The notes: generated from the sequence alone by a model not told the origin. A stretch of 64,000 bases of DNA from Paenibacillus lacisoli (GCF_030580655.1 NZ_JAUQTB010000001.1:620001-684000); one strand, 5' to 3'; counted from the stretch's first letter, positions 10,504-20,017 are shown. Made by a program: numbers and translations.

Positions 10504-13500
10504 TTATTCGGCAATATGGATACCCACCGTCTTGCCGTTCAATTCTACTTTCTCCATTGGCTCCTGATCCCCGAAAGTTACATCTGTAACCAATACGTTC
10601 TCCCGGAGAACCGAGTCAAAGGCTTCCACAGCTGCACGAAGCTCATCGTCTACGCTCAATGTAAGAACAACGCGCTTCTCAATCGGCAGGTTCAGCTTTT
10701 TGCGAGTGTCCTGTACTGCACGCACGACTTCACGCACCCAGCCTTCCTGTTCCAGCTGCGGCGTAATCTCCGTGTTCAGTGCAACCGTCAGGCCGTAACC
10801 AGAAGCGGACGCGAAGCCGGATTTTGCCTGCTTCTCGATCAACAGCTCATCAGTCGTTACCTGCAGCTCTTCACCTTCCGGAGAAGTTACATTAAGTTGA
10901 CCGTTGTCAACCACGGCACGTGTTTCTTCCGGTGTCATGCCTTTAAAGAAGTTTTGCAGGAAGCCGACGTTTTTGCCGTATTTCTTCCCGGCGAGCTTCA
11001 GGTTCAGCTTGAAGGAGAAGTTCACGAAGCCATTGTCGTCATTCTGTACGACAATCTCCTTCACGTTAATCTCTTCCTTGATAATATCCTGATATCCTGG
11101 CAGATCAAAGGAATGATCAATCGAAACGATCAGCTCGGACAATGGCTGACGGGTCTTGATGCCTGTTTCATTGCGGACGTTACGTGCCAATTCGACGATT
11201 TGACGAGCCGTTTCCATATCCCGCTCCAGCGCCAGATCGATCAGGGATTCATCGGCCTGCGGGAAATCTGCCAGATGCACGCTTTCACCACCGCCAAGGT
11301 TAACAAAAATATCTTCGGACAGCATGGGTGTGAACGGCGCCATCAACGTAGCTGTAGTGAGCAAGACGTGAGTCAGAGTGCCGTATGCCTCCAGTTTGTC
11401 ATCGGTCAGACCGCTGCCCCAGAACCGGTCACGGGAACGGCGGATGTACCAGTTACTCAGCTCATCAATGAAGCTCTCGATGCCTTTAGCCGCATTCAGG
11501 AAGTCATTCACTTCCAAACCTTTACGAACCGATGCGATCAGGCTGTTCAGACGAGACAAAATCCAGCGGTCCAGCTTGCTGCTGGAGCCCTTGAACTCAT
11601 GCTGCTGCGGATTATAGCCGTCAATATCCGCATAGAGGGCCAGAAACGCATACGTATTTACCAGCGTATCAATGACCTTCGACTTGGCTTCGCCGACAAT
11701 CCCTTTAGAGAAACGTTTGCTGTTCCAAGGCGCACTATCTGCAAGAAGTGCCCAGCGGAATGCATCGGTACCGAATTCATCGATGACTTCCCAAGGATCA
11801 ATGACATTGCCTTTGGATTTGGACATTTTTTGCCCCTGCTCATCCAGGACATGACCTGTCGCCATGACAGATTTATAAGGCGCTTTGCCCGTAAAGAGTG
11901 TAGAGATCGCCAGGAGACTGTAGAACCAGCCGCGTGTCTGATCAATCCCCTCCACAATCATATCCGCAGGGAACTGCTGATCAAAGGTTTCTTTGTTCTC
12001 GGACGGATAGTGCTGCTGTGCAAACGGCATAGAACCGCTGTCGAACCATACGTCGATCACTTCAGACGTCCGCTTCATTTCGTATTTACCGCAGGAGCTG
12101 AGTACTTTCACCTCATCGACATAAGGCTTGTGCAGTTCCAGATTTTCAGGCACATCACCAATCGCCCGGGAACGAAGCTCGGCAATGCTGTGTGGAGCAA
12201 ACTGTTCACCCGTCTCTTCGCAAATCCATACATTCAGCGGCGTTCCCCAGTAACGGTTGCGGCTGATATTCCAATCCACCAGCTCTTCAAGGAATTTACC
12301 GAAACGTCCCTGCTGGATATGACCCGGATACCATTCTACTCCATTGTTGTTGGCAATGAGCTGATTCTTAATCGCTGTTGTTTCGATAAACCAGCTGTCC
12401 ATCGCATAATAGAGCAGAGGTGTATCGCAGCGCCAGCAGAACGGATAGCTGTGCTCATACTTCTCTTTGCTGTACAGCAGGCCTTTTTCAGATAATGCTT
12501 TCACGATATCCACATCACAATCCTTGACGAATCGGCCAGCAAAATCAGTCACTTCATCTGTATAGCTGCCCCGTGCGTTCACCACATTGACGAAGCTGAT
12601 GCCATTCTCACGGCACACTCTGTAGTCATCCTCACCATGAGCTGGCGCCATGTGCACGATACCTGTACCGCTTGCATCCGTTACAAAGCCTGCGCCAACG
12701 ACGATATTCGCTTTTTCAGCCTTTACATAGTTAAATGGCGGCGTATACGATTGACCGACCAGCTCAGCACCCTTCAGTTCACCTAATACTTCATGATCTT
12801 CTTTCAGTACTTTGCTTGCCAGGTTCTTGGCCACGATGTAGACTTCGCCGTCCTGGGAAGCACGAATATAGTCCATTTCGGGATTTACCGCCAACGCCAC
12901 GTGAGATGGAAGGGTCCAAGGTGTCGTTGTCCAGGCCAGGATATAATCACCGCTGTCATGCAGCTTGAACTTGGCTGTTGCACTCAGATCTTTGACATCC
13001 TTGTAGCCTTGAGCCACTTCGTGTGAACTTAATGTCGTTTGACAGGAAGGGCAGTAAGGGCTGACGCGGTGTCCGCGATACAGCAGACCTTTGTCATGAA
13101 TGGTTGCCAGAATGTTCCATACACTCTCAATGTAATCATTCTCCAGTGTTACGTATGGATGATCCAGATCGGTCCAGTAGCCGATCGCCTCTGTCAGATC
13201 ACGCCACTGCTTCTCATATTCGAACACACTGGCTTTACATTTCTTGATAAATTCCTCAACGCCATATTCCTCAATCTCATGTTTTCCAGAGATCCCCAGC
13301 TGCTTTTGTACGCCCAGCTCAACCGGCAGACCATGAGTATCCCATCCTGCTTTGCGGACAACACGGTACCCATTCATCGTCTGATAACGTCCTACAAAAT
13401 CCTTGATAACACGGCCCAGCACATGCCCGATATGGGGTTTGCCGTTCGCAGTAGGCGGACCTTCGTAGAAAACAAAGTTAGGTTTGCCTTCACGGTTCTG

Positions 13501-13593
13501 GATCGATCTCTCAAACGTATTTTCTTCCTTCCATTTGTTCAGGATGCGCAGATCGCGCGCCCGCGCTTTCTCTCTGACGTCAACTCGGTTCAT
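10504..13593 (-). CDS. ileS: Isoleucyl-tRNA synthetase, type 2 (IleRS2-like)
   Basis: It charges tRNA-Ile and edits misactivated valine. The protein is 1029 residues, longer than the roughly 920-residue type 1 enzyme found at this locus in B. subtilis. The ATP site reads [14 protein letters not shown] (HIGH at 54-57) where type 1 enzymes have a YANGDIHIGHALN pattern, and the second motif is QKMSKSKGN. The C-terminal zinc-finger cysteines of type 1 are absent, while internal pairs (SPYCPSC, FCWRC) are present as in type 2 enzymes. Type 2 enzymes are known to be poorly inhibited by mupirocin; that property here is inference. A T-box leader controls it. Confidence 0.95.
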   Translation of the reverse strand: MNRVDVREKARARDLRILNKWKEENTFERSIQNREGKPNFVFYEGPPTANGKPHIGHVLGRVIKDFVGRYQTMNGYRVVRKAGWDTHGLPVELGVQKQLGISGKHEIEEYGVEEFIKKCKASVFEYEKQWRDLTEAIGYWTDLDHPYVTLENDYIESVWNILATIHDKGLLYRGHRVSPYCPSCQTTLSSHEVAQGYKDVKDLSATAKFKLHDSGDYILAWTTTPWTLPSHVALAVNPEMDYIRASQDGEVYIVAKNLASKVLKEDHEVLGELKGAELVGQSYTPPFNYVKAEKANIVVGAGFVTDASGTGIVHMAPAHGEDDYRVCRENGISFVNVVNARGSYTDEVTDFAGRFVKDCDVDIVKALSEKGLLYSKEKYEHSYPFCWRCDTPLLYYAMDSWFIETTAIKNQLIANNNGVEWYPGHIQQGRFGKFLEELVDWNISRNRYWGTPLNVWICEETGEQFAPHSIAELRSRAIGDVPENLELHKPYVDEVKVLSSCGKYEMKRTSEVIDVWFDSGSMPFAQQHYPSENKETFDQQFPADMIVEGIDQTRGWFYSLLAISTLFTGKAPYKSVMATGHVLDEQGQKMSKSKGNVIDPWEVIDEFGTDAFRWALLADSAPWNSKRFSKGIVGEAKSKVIDTLVNTYAFLALYADIDGYNPQQHEFKGSSSKLDRWILSRLNSLIASVRKGLEVNDFLNAAKGIESFIDELSNWYIRRSRDRFWGSGLTDDKLEAYGTLTHVLLTTATLMAPFTPMLSEDIFVNLGGGESVHLADFPQADESLIDLALERDMETARQIVELARNVRNETGIKTRQPLSELIVSIDHSFDLPGYQDIIKEEINVKEIVVQNDDNGFVNFSFKLNLKLAGKKYGKNVGFLQNFFKGMTPEETRAVVDNGQLNVTSPEGEELQVTTDELLIEKQAKSGFASASGYGLTVALNTEITPQLEQEGWVREVVRAVQDTRKKLNLPIEKRVVLTLSVDDELRAAVEAFDSVLRENVLVTDVTFGDQEPMEKVELNGKTVGIHIAE

Positions 13594-13640
13594 GATTTCA
13601 GCTTCCTTTCAATCCAATCTTATGGTTCATGCGGATTATG

Positions 13641-13681
13641 GAAAAATAAAAAAGTCCCGTCCCTGTAAAAGGGACGAGACT
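13641..13681 (-). terminator. T-box leader terminator ahead of ileS
   Basis: Arms 13653-13664 and 13670-13681 pair with one mismatch and are followed on the minus strand by TTTTTTATTTTT. This is the terminator alternative of the T-box switch. Confidence 0.88.
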
Positions 13682-13950
13682 GTATCTCGCGTTACCACCC
13701 TGATTTCGCGCACATCACCTTCTGTCAGCAGAAAGATCAAGCAGCGACTCTCATTACCCTGCCCAACTACAACAGGGAGCCGGTATAACGTTCGGCACAC
13801 GGTGACACTTACACACGTCTCGTTGGACGCTTCGGCTCACTTCTCCGGGAAGATATTTCATCATGGTCTGAACATTGGCTTTCAGCAAACGCCAACTCTC
13901 TGGGGAACAAATTCATGACACAGGTCCCATCATCGAATGATATTTTCATA
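13682..13950 (-). ncRNA. T-box riboswitch leader for isoleucine
   Basis: The minus strand carries the T-box sequence AGGGTGGTAACGCGAG at 13686-13701, immediately before the terminator. Upstream are the stem I features AGAGAGTTGG...GAAAGCCAA, and an ATC triplet at 13852-13854 in the region where the specifier loop is expected. AUC would read isoleucine, which fits the downstream gene. Uncharged tRNA-Ile would stabilise the antiterminator and let ileS be transcribed. The specifier assignment was made by eye without a folding program. This leader fills most of the gene-free stretch 13594-14059. Confidence 0.92.
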
Positions 13951-13975
13951 ATAACACACAAAACATTTATATTTA

Positions 13976-14004
13976 TTTATATACCTATCCTGTATAAATG
14001 TCAA
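13976..14004 (-). promoter_or_regulatory. Sigma-A promoter of ileS
   Basis: The minus strand has TTGACA (13999-14004), a 17-base spacer, and TATAAA (13976-13981). It lies just upstream of the T-box leader, giving a leader of about 375 nt. Confidence 0.85.
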
Positions 14005-14059
14005 CTATGCCCCGGGTAGGCCTGTTTCCCTGTTCAACCAAGCAGCGGTATGCGGAGGG

Positions 14060-14569
14060 TTAATAAATCTCACGCATTTCCCGCTCGCGTTCCTGGACCT
14101 CGCGCTCCCGGTTCTCCAGCGCTTCCCAGCCGTCCTGGCTGAGCAGCTCCAGCTGCGCTTCCACCAGTGTGCGGAAACGCGCACGGTAGATAGAGGCCTG
14201 CTTCTTCAGCTCTTCCACTTCCAGTGCGATCTTGCGGGATTTGGACAATGCATCATTCACGATCCGGTCTGCATTCTTCTCTGCTTCCTTCACGATCAGC
14301 TGCGCTTCCTTTTTCGCATTGTTCTTCACATCGTCAGCCGCTTCCTGTGCCACAATAATGGTTTTGCTCAACGTCTCCTCGATGGTCGCGAAATGGTCCA
14401 GCTTCTCCTGCACGGACATGAGCTGATTGTTCAGCTCCTTGTTCTCACGGATAATGCCTTCATAATCCTTGATAACCTGGTCCAGAAATTCGTTGACTTC
14501 GTCCTCGTCATATCCGCGGATACGGCGGGCAAACTCCTTATTATGTATATCCAACGGGGTTAATGGCAT
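14060..14569 (-). CDS. divIVA: Cell-division site and pole protein DivIVA
   Basis: DivIVA binds negatively curved membrane at septa and poles and organises division-site selection, and in sporulation the chromosome anchor. The 169-residue protein starts MPLTPLDIHNKEFARRIRGY, the conserved membrane-binding head, and continues as an almost unbroken coiled coil to the C-terminus, ending in a charged ENREREVQEREREMREIY tail. I chose ATG 14569 because GGAGGTGG precedes it; a start five codons upstream would lie in the ribosome site. It follows ylmH in the conserved order. Confidence 0.95.
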   Translation of the reverse strand: MPLTPLDIHNKEFARRIRGYDEDEVNEFLDQVIKDYEGIIRENKELNNQLMSVQEKLDHFATIEETLSKTIIVAQEAADDVKNNAKKEAQLIVKEAEKNADRIVNDALSKSRKIALEVEELKKQASIYRARFRTLVEAQLELLSQDGWEALENREREVQEREREMREIY

Positions 14570-14593
14570 AATGTCCACCTCCAATAAAATTAA

Positions 14594-14615
14594 ACTTCCC
14601 CTAGAACGGGGAAGT
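14594..14615 (-). terminator. Hairpin between ylmH and divIVA
   Basis: Eight-base perfect GC-rich arms (ACTTCCCC/GGGGAAGT) are followed on the minus strand by TTTAATTTTATT, immediately before the divIVA ribosome site. It looks like a weak terminator or a leader hairpin that tunes divIVA. A 14-base perfect palindrome, GCAGCTTAAGCTGC, lies just upstream at 14636-14649. The rest of 14616-14783 shows a lone TATACT but no clear -35. Confidence 0.55.
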
Positions 14616-14783
14616 GCGGTCTTAGGTTAACGTCAGCAGCTTAAGCTGCCTTCAGACATACCCTGTTTATCGGCTTGTCCGGCTTACGATTTCAGTATAT
14701 CGCAAAAATCAGTTCAGCATCCTAAAATTATGGCTGTAATACCATACATTTTCGACAAGGCTTCCCCGATTCCTGCCGCACCT

Positions 14784-15566
14784 TTATACAAATTTGCCGA
14801 TTTTGAGACGATAACGTCCTTTTTTGGTGATGCCATCCAGTTCAAGCACCTTAAAACGCCCAAAACCCTGCAGGGATATAACATCCCCTTCTTTTAATGG
14901 AGCAGACGGATTCTCCTCCACCTTCCAGTTCACCCTGCAGCGGCCTGCTTTGATCGGTACCAGAATCTTGCTGCGGCTGAGCCGGTACACATCACTGGCA
15001 ATTCCGTCCAGACGTAAAGAAGCCACCGTAAGGTCTGACAGCTCCAGCTTGTTCTCCTTCGTCCGCAGTGACGAAATGGGAAGAAGCTCAGTCATAACCT
15101 GTATACGGTGTACCTGATGGAGCTGTGTATCAAGAAACGATGAAATTTCGGAAGCCACTACCGTGTGACACCCATCATCAAGCACATGAATATCACCAAT
15201 TTTGGCACGCTTCATGCCTAGATTCAGAATAGCTCCCATATAATCACCATGCTCCAGCTGTACAAACTTCTGATCGGCAGATGTAACACTCAGCACAGTC
15301 AAGCCCATATCCTCATCAACAAGGTAAGCATAATCCGGTGCGACAAGAGCGCGTTTGCGCTCCGCCCCGTCGAATCCGCCGTCCAGACGAATCTGCACAT
15401 TGTCACGGCGTGCGGCAAGCGTGGTAAGGATAAATGCCTGCCGCGGGTCCAAAAAATCGGTCAGCTTATGCTCATGATGTTCACTTGCATGAACGACCCA
15501 CTCCCAGGCCCGGTCCACAAACTCCCGTTCGTCCGGATGAAAGTGTTCGTAAATTGCGGTTCGCAT
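14784..15566 (-). CDS. ylmH: S4-domain RNA-binding protein YlmH
   Basis: A 260-residue protein with an N-terminal region of about 170 residues and a C-terminal S4 domain (from ASLRLDGIASDVYRLSRSK to the GFGRFKVLEL region). YlmH binds the 50S subunit and has been linked to ribosome-associated quality control in B. subtilis; earlier it was known only as a division-cluster neighbour. AGGAGGG precedes the ATG. It belongs to the ylmC-to-ylmH string between sigG and divIVA. Confidence 0.92.
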   Translation of the reverse strand: MRTAIYEHFHPDEREFVDRAWEWVVHASEHHEHKLTDFLDPRQAFILTTLAARRDNVQIRLDGGFDGAERKRALVAPDYAYLVDEDMGLTVLSVTSADQKFVQLEHGDYMGAILNLGMKRAKIGDIHVLDDGCHTVVASEISSFLDTQLHQVHRIQVMTELLPISSLRTKENKLELSDLTVASLRLDGIASDVYRLSRSKILVPIKAGRCRVNWKVEENPSAPLKEGDVISLQGFGRFKVLELDGITKKGRYRLKIGKFV

Positions 15567-15575
15567 AAAGCCCTC

Positions 15576-15839
15576 CTAGATAAAAAAGTGAATAACCGTC
15601 AGCAATCCTACGACCGCAATACGCAGAACAAACAATGCCACGATCGGAGAAATATCAATCATACCCATAATGGGCGGTATAAAGCGGCGGAATGCGGATA
15701 GGTACGGCTCCACCAGCTTACCAAGAAGTTCCCCGATAAAGCTGTCGCGGGCACTAGGCAGCCACGAGAGCAGCACATATACGATGATCATGTAGAAATA
15801 AATATCAAAGAGAAACCAAACAATTCTATCAATACTCAA
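15576..15839 (-). CDS. ylmG: YggT-family membrane protein YlmG
   Basis: An 87-residue protein with two membrane segments, one at the start (IVWFLFDIYFYMIIVYVLLS) and one at the end, separated by the family motif around LSAFRRFIPPIMGMIDISPI. It starts with TTG at 15839, preceded by GAGGTGA that itself contains the sepF stop codon, so translation is coupled to sepF. YggT proteins are associated with division and membrane organisation, but no biochemical activity is established. Confidence 0.92.
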   Translation of the reverse strand: MSIDRIVWFLFDIYFYMIIVYVLLSWLPSARDSFIGELLGKLVEPYLSAFRRFIPPIMGMIDISPIVALFVLRIAVVGLLTVIHFFI

Positions 15840-15846
15840 AAGCGGC

Positions 15847-16293
15847 TCACCTCATTTTGTTAAAATCCTGTTCGCTCTCGGCCAAGATTTCCGTAATGGA
15901 GCCTTGGATCTCCACGGTATCCGGCGTACACAGAAAAATGTTACCGCCGACTTTGGAAATACCCCCGCCCAATGCGTAAACGGTTCCGCTGAGGAAATCG
16001 ATAATCCGCATTGCCTGGTCGCTGCGTACACGCTGCAGATTCACGACAACGGTACGGTGGGAACGGATGTGATCCGCTATTTCCTGTGCCTCATCATAAG
16101 AGCGCGGCTCATATAATACAACTTTCACATTTTTCTGGGAATGTATGCTCACAACATTACTTCCCCTCTGGTTTTTACGTTTGTCTTGGTTGGAGGTTTC
16201 AACTTCCTGCTCTTCGTCGATCATTTCCTGCTGTACAATCTCTTCTTCTTCCTGCAGACCCAGGAAGTTCATAAATTTATTCATCACGCCCAT
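15847..16293 (-). CDS. sepF: Cell-division protein SepF
   Basis: SepF is a membrane-binding FtsZ partner that helps tie the Z ring to the membrane and shapes the septum. The 148-residue protein starts with an amphipathic helix (MNKFMNFLGL), has an acidic and glutamine-rich linker, and then the SepF core with VVLYEPRSYDEAQEIADHI and NLQRV...RIIDFLSGTVYALGG. Two adjacent ATG codons (16296 and 16293) are possible; 16293 gives the better distance to AGGAGG, which lies inside the end of ylmE. The upstream gene overlaps by one or a few bases. Confidence 0.94.
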   Translation of the reverse strand: MGVMNKFMNFLGLQEEEEIVQQEMIDEEQEVETSNQDKRKNQRGSNVVSIHSQKNVKVVLYEPRSYDEAQEIADHIRSHRTVVVNLQRVRSDQAMRIIDFLSGTVYALGGGISKVGGNIFLCTPDTVEIQGSITEILAESEQDFNKMR

Positions 16294-16295
16294 CA

Positions 16296-16985
16296 TCACT
16301 CCTCCTCTTTTCCGACCAGTATGGAACCAAGCCGTACCCATGTTGCCCCTTCCTCAATCGCGACTTCAAAATCATTGGACATCCCCATGGATAAATGGGC
16401 CATTGGTTCAGGAGTCAGGGCTTGTCCATTCAGTTCATCCTTCAGCTCACGCAGTCCCCGGAATACAGGACGGGTCCGTTCTGGATTTTCTTCAAAAGGT
16501 GCCATCGTCATCAGACCTATTACCTGGACATGCTTGTACTGGGCAATCTGCTGCAGAAAAGAAGCCGCTTCTTCCGGCTGCAGGCCGTACTTGCTCTCTT
16601 CTCCAGAAACATTAACCTGAAGAAAGCACTTTACCGTCAAATCCAGCTTAGCCGCCTTTTTATCAAGCTCCTTGGCCAGGGAAATTGAATCCAGGGAGTG
16701 AATATAAGTAAATTTACCGATAATATCCTTAACCTTGTTTGTCTGCAGGTGTCCGATAAAGTGCCAGACCCCGCGGTTCCCCAGCCTGTTCCACTTCTCT
16801 TCGGCATTCTGCCAGCGGTTTTCACCGATATGGTTCAACCCAGCCCTCAGCACAGATTCCGTCATCCCCGCCGACACGTATTTTGTGACCGCGATGACAT
16901 TCACCTCGTCCGGATTCCGGCCTGCGCGGCGGCATGCTTCGCGAATGCGTTCGTTCACCTGATGTATTCTTGCCTCCAGTGACAC
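16296..16985 (-). CDS. ylmE: YggS/YlmE-family PLP homeostasis protein
   Basis: A 229-residue alanine-racemase-fold protein that carries pyridoxal phosphate. The PLP lysine lies in VIAVTKYVSAG near residue 35 from the chosen start, and the later blocks HFIGHLQTNK, CFLQVNVSGEESKYG and LSMGMSNDFEVAI are complete. I place the start at GTG 16985, seven bases after AGGTGA, which is also the end of ylmD. Family members balance free PLP and do not act as racemases. It lies upstream of sepF as in other Firmicutes. Confidence 0.93.
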   Translation of the reverse strand: MSLEARIHQVNERIREACRRAGRNPDEVNVIAVTKYVSAGMTESVLRAGLNHIGENRWQNAEEKWNRLGNRGVWHFIGHLQTNKVKDIIGKFTYIHSLDSISLAKELDKKAAKLDLTVKCFLQVNVSGEESKYGLQPEEAASFLQQIAQYKHVQVIGLMTMAPFEENPERTRPVFRGLRELKDELNGQALTPEPMAHLSMGMSNDFEVAIEEGATWVRLGSILVGKEEE

Positions 16986-16992
16986 AGGAGGT

Positions 16993-17844
16993 TCACCTCT
17001 CTTCCAGACCAATCCAGCTTGCCATTCTGCCAGTAACCCCGTTCTCCTTGCGGTAGGAGTAAAATATCTCCGGATGGCAGCTCGTACACCAGCTTGTATA
17101 TTCGATACGACTCGGCAGAATTCCTGCTTTCATCATAATGTGTCGATTGCATTCTTTCAAGTCAAGCATGGTTTTACCGTCTCCCGCAGAGCGGTAGACA
17201 GTTCCCTGCCATTCATCATTAACCCCATATTTTTGTTCCAAAACCCGGATCCGGTCCATCACATAATCATCAACCTCATAGCAGCAGCCGCCGATGGAGG
17301 GACCGATGGCACCCAGCATATCGGCAGGATCTGATCCATATGTTTTGTTCATAGTCCGCACCATTTCGACGGCAATCTCACCCACAGTGCCTTTCCACCC
17401 GGCATGCGCCAAGCCTACCACACGGCGAACCGGGTCACAGAAATAGAGCGGCACACAGTCCGCATAAAAGGACGTCAGCAGCACACCGGGCACATTCGTG
17501 ACGAGACCGTCCGTTTGCTGGAAGGCAGACTCTCTGTCATAGAGCCCTCGTCCCTTATCCTCCTCCTGAACAACAGCGACAGCAGCGCTGTGAACCTGCT
17601 CCCCGCAGGTCCATGCCTCTGCCGGAAATCCGACCGCTCCAGCGACCAGCTCACGATTACGAAGGACATCTTCCGGGACATCATGTACGTGATAAGCACA
17701 GTTCAGGCTATCATAAGGCCGCTGGCTGACACCGCCGCGCCGACTCGTAAAGCCAACGGACAGTCCCGCCACCTGGCTCTGCCAGGAATCGATCATTAAC
17801 AATTCCGGCCCTTGATTATTATCCATCCATTTAAATGGTTCCAC
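16993..17844 (-). CDS. ylmD: YfiH/PgeF-family purine nucleoside phosphorylase-like protein YlmD
   Basis: A 283-residue protein of the former 'laccase' family (multicopper oxidase YfiH), now known to include adenosine/purine nucleoside phosphorylases and peptidoglycan-editing factors. The zinc ligands are visible in GEQVHSAAV, DCVPL and GLAHAGWKGTV. I chose GTG 17844 because AGAGGTGATC, close to the anti-Shine-Dalgarno complement, lies directly upstream; an earlier GTG at 17853 sits inside that site. It is the third gene of the ylm string. Confidence 0.92.
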   Translation of the reverse strand: MEPFKWMDNNQGPELLMIDSWQSQVAGLSVGFTSRRGGVSQRPYDSLNCAYHVHDVPEDVLRNRELVAGAVGFPAEAWTCGEQVHSAAVAVVQEEDKGRGLYDRESAFQQTDGLVTNVPGVLLTSFYADCVPLYFCDPVRRVVGLAHAGWKGTVGEIAVEMVRTMNKTYGSDPADMLGAIGPSIGGCCYEVDDYVMDRIRVLEQKYGVNDEWQGTVYRSAGDGKTMLDLKECNRHIMMKAGILPSRIEYTSWCTSCHPEIFYSYRKENGVTGRMASWIGLEER

Positions 17845-17922
17845 TTCGATCACCTCTGCTACCAGTGTACCAAAAGCGCTGCCGATTGTGCGAACAAAAC
17901 CCCTTGCCAGGACTGCTGTACA

Positions 17923-18264
17923 TCAATGATTTTTCTTAGCTCCCCGATCTGTGCGTTCCAGATATAGATCTGGATCCCGTTCTTCCGGCCTTTCCTCCCG
18001 GGCAGGTGTCTCCATGCGGACCAGCACAACGTCAGAGCCGATTTTGACAATATGGCGCCAGGGAATTATCAAATCCGAACCCCCGCCGAACAAACCCATA
18101 AATCGGTTCTGGACCGGGACCACAATCGCTTCAATCCGTCCCTGGCGCAGGTCCAGCTCCAAATCACTGACATGGCCCAGCCGCTTGCCGTCAATGATGT
18201 TAATCACATCCTTGGTTTGGAAATCCGAGATTTTCATCGCTCTGATGGTTTCTTCTGTGCTCAT
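17923..18264 (-). CDS. ylmC: YlmC/YmxH-family PRC-barrel sporulation protein
   Basis: A 113-residue protein. The core (KISDFQTKDVINIIDGKRLGH to VKIGSDVVLVR) is a PRC-barrel domain as found in the YlmC/YmxH sporulation family, followed by a charged tail rich in E, R and D of about 30 residues. It comes after sigG across a terminator and in the position expected from B. subtilis. An internal ATG nine codons in (18237) would remove a short lead but lacks a ribosome site. The biochemical role is unknown. Confidence 0.9.
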   Translation of the reverse strand: MSTEETIRAMKISDFQTKDVINIIDGKRLGHVSDLELDLRQGRIEAIVVPVQNRFMGLFGGGSDLIIPWRHIVKIGSDVVLVRMETPAREERPEERDPDLYLERTDRGAKKNH

Positions 18265-18351
18265 TCACTTCACATCCTTTGATCGGCAAAAGTCCTTTAT
18301 GTATCTATATGAGCAAGTTAGTGAAAATAGCCTGCCTGGGCCCGCTCGGCA

Positions 18352-18382
18352 AAATAAAAACGATCCGGAAACGGATCGTTTG
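18352..18382 (-). terminator. Intrinsic terminator after sigG
   Basis: Ten-base perfect arms (18358-18367 and 18372-18381) with a GAAA/TTTC loop, then TTTTTATTTT on the minus strand. It separates sigG from ylmC. Confidence 0.9.
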
Positions 18383-18392
18383 GTTATGCTGC

Positions 18393-19175
18393 TTAAGATT
18401 TCACATGCTTCTGCATTTGCTGAATAGCGGATTTTTCCAGTCTGGAAACCTGAGCCTGCGAGATGCCGATCTCATCGGCAACTTCCATTTGTGTTTTACC
18501 ATCAAAGAAGCGCATCGACAGGATCATCTTCTCCCGTTGACCCAGACGGTGCATGGCCTCCCGGAGTGCAATCTCTTCAATCCAGGAAATATCCTTATTC
18601 TTATCATCGCTGATCTGGTCCATAACATAGATCGGATCTCCGCCGTCATGGTAGATCGGCTCAAACAGGGATACCGGATCCTGAATGGCATCCAACGCGA
18701 ATACCACATCTTCCTTGGGAACATTAAGTACTTCAGAAATTTCGAAAATCGTCGGTTCCCTTGAATTCTGATTCGTCAGGTTATCCCGGACCTGCAGTGC
18801 CTTGTACGCAATATCGCGCAGTGAGCGGGATACCCGGATCGGATTGTTATCCCTAAGATATCGCCGGATCTCCCCGATAATCATGGGTACGGCATAGGTG
18901 GAAAATTTGACATTTTGTGATAAGTCAAAATTATCAATGGCCTTCATTAAGCCGATGCAGCCCACTTGAAATAAATCGTCAACAAACTCCCCTCGGTTGT
19001 TAAACCGCTGGATCACACTAAGCACCAGTCGCAAATTTCCGTTAACTAATTTCTCTCTGGCTGAACGCTCGTTATGCTGCTGGAGTGCGGTGAATAATTC
19101 ACGCATTTCCACATTCGTCAGCACCGGCAGCTTGGCGGTATCTACACCGCAGATCTCGACTTTATTTCGGGTCAT
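18393..19175 (-). CDS. sigG: RNA polymerase sigma-G factor, late forespore
   Basis: At 260 residues it equals B. subtilis SigG in length and begins with the near-identical MTRNKVEICGVDTAKLPVL. Region 2 (LFQVGCIGLMKAIDNFDLS), region 3 and the C-terminal helix-turn-helix (TQMEVADEIGISQAQVSRLE) are complete. It directs late forespore genes including spore protection proteins. I chose ATG 19175 with GGGAGG ten bases upstream. It lies 101 bases after sigE and has its own candidate sigma-F-type promoter in that gap, while read-through from spoIIGA-sigE is also possible. Confidence 0.97.
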   Translation of the reverse strand: MTRNKVEICGVDTAKLPVLTNVEMRELFTALQQHNERSAREKLVNGNLRLVLSVIQRFNNRGEFVDDLFQVGCIGLMKAIDNFDLSQNVKFSTYAVPMIIGEIRRYLRDNNPIRVSRSLRDIAYKALQVRDNLTNQNSREPTIFEISEVLNVPKEDVVFALDAIQDPVSLFEPIYHDGGDPIYVMDQISDDKNKDISWIEEIALREAMHRLGQREKMILSMRFFDGKTQMEVADEIGISQAQVSRLEKSAIQQMQKHVKS

Positions 19176-19210
19176 TGTGACTTTACCTCCCAAGGAGAAA
19201 CATTAATGTT

Positions 19211-19239
19211 CATTATCTCCTGGGGTTGTCATTTTATTC
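19211..19239 (-). promoter_or_regulatory. Candidate sigma-F-type promoter of sigG
   Basis: The minus strand has GGAGATAATG (19211-19220), matching the sigma-F -10 pattern GGNNANANTN at all fixed positions, and GAATA (19235-19239) as a -35 with one mismatch to GYATA; the spacer is 14 bases, one short of usual. In B. subtilis sigG is read by sigma-F RNA polymerase. A 12-base palindrome (AACATTAATGTT, 19199-19210) lies at the predicted start. Confidence 0.5.
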
Positions 19240-19276
19240 GCGATTGGCTCCCCTTCCAGCAATGCCCAATTCGGGG

Positions 19277-19999
19277 TTACACCATCTTATTGAACTCCTT
19301 ACGCAGACGTTTGATAATCCGTTTCTCTAGCCTCGATATATAGGATTGGGAGATTCCCAGCAGGTCAGCGACATCTTTCTGCGTCTTCTCCTCCCCATCC
19401 TGCAGGCCGAACCGCAGCTCCATAATCAGCCGCTCTCGGTCTGTCAGCTTCTCCAATGCTTTATGCAGCAGCTTACGGTCAACCTGCTCTTCAATATTGC
19501 GGTAGATCGTATCGCCTTCGGTGCCCAGCACATCCGAGAGCAGCAGTTCATTACCGTCCATATCGAGATTCAAAGGCTCATCAAAGGACACCTCCGAGCG
19601 CGTTTTGCTGTTACGGCGAAGATACATGAGAATTTCATTCTCGATACAGCGGGAGGCATAGGTGGCCAGCTTGATTTTCTTCTCAGGATCAAAGGTATTC
19701 ACCGCCTTAATCAGGCCAATGGCTCCAATGGAGACCAGATCCTCAATATTAATGCCGGTGTTCTCGAATTTTCGTGCAATGTACACGACCAGCCGCAGGT
19801 TGCGTTCAATCAGCATAGCACGTATAGCTGAATCTCCTGTCGGGAGTTTCTGCAGCAGGTATTCCTCTTCTTCACGAGTCAGCGGCGGCGGAAGGGCTTC
19901 GCTGCCTCCAATATAGTAGATTTCTTCCCGTTTGAGACCCAGTAAAAATAAAATACGATAATATTGCAGCTGTACAACCAGCTTCCATTTCACTAGCAT
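19277..19999 (-). CDS. sigE: RNA polymerase sigma-E factor precursor (pro-sigma-E), early mother cell
   Basis: A 240-residue pro-sigma factor. The first roughly 27 residues form the hydrophobic, membrane-associated pro-sequence ([20 protein letters not shown]) that SpoIIGA must remove; the mature part begins around [16 protein letters not shown]. Region 2 ([25 protein letters not shown] block), DEPLN and the C-terminal DNA-binding helix ([21 protein letters not shown]) closely follow B. subtilis SigE. It is 18 bases downstream of spoIIGA, its processing protease, in the conserved spoIIG operon. GGGGG precedes the ATG. Confidence 0.97.
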   Translation of the reverse strand: MLVKWKLVVQLQYYRILFLLGLKREEIYYIGGSEALPPPLTREEEEYLLQKLPTGDSAIRAMLIERNLRLVVYIARKFENTGINIEDLVSIGAIGLIKAVNTFDPEKKIKLATYASRCIENEILMYLRRNSKTRSEVSFDEPLNLDMDGNELLLSDVLGTEGDTIYRNIEEQVDRKLLHKALEKLTDRERLIMELRFGLQDGEEKTQKDVADLLGISQSYISRLEKRIIKRLRKEFNKMV

Positions 20000-20017
20000 G
20001 ATTATCCCCCTATCATG

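Noticed and set aside
10318..12495. Very long open frame (over 700 codons) on the plus strand
   Set aside because: It lies entirely antisense to ileS and the junction beyond, has no family resemblance, and reflects low stop density in the complementary frame of a conserved gene.
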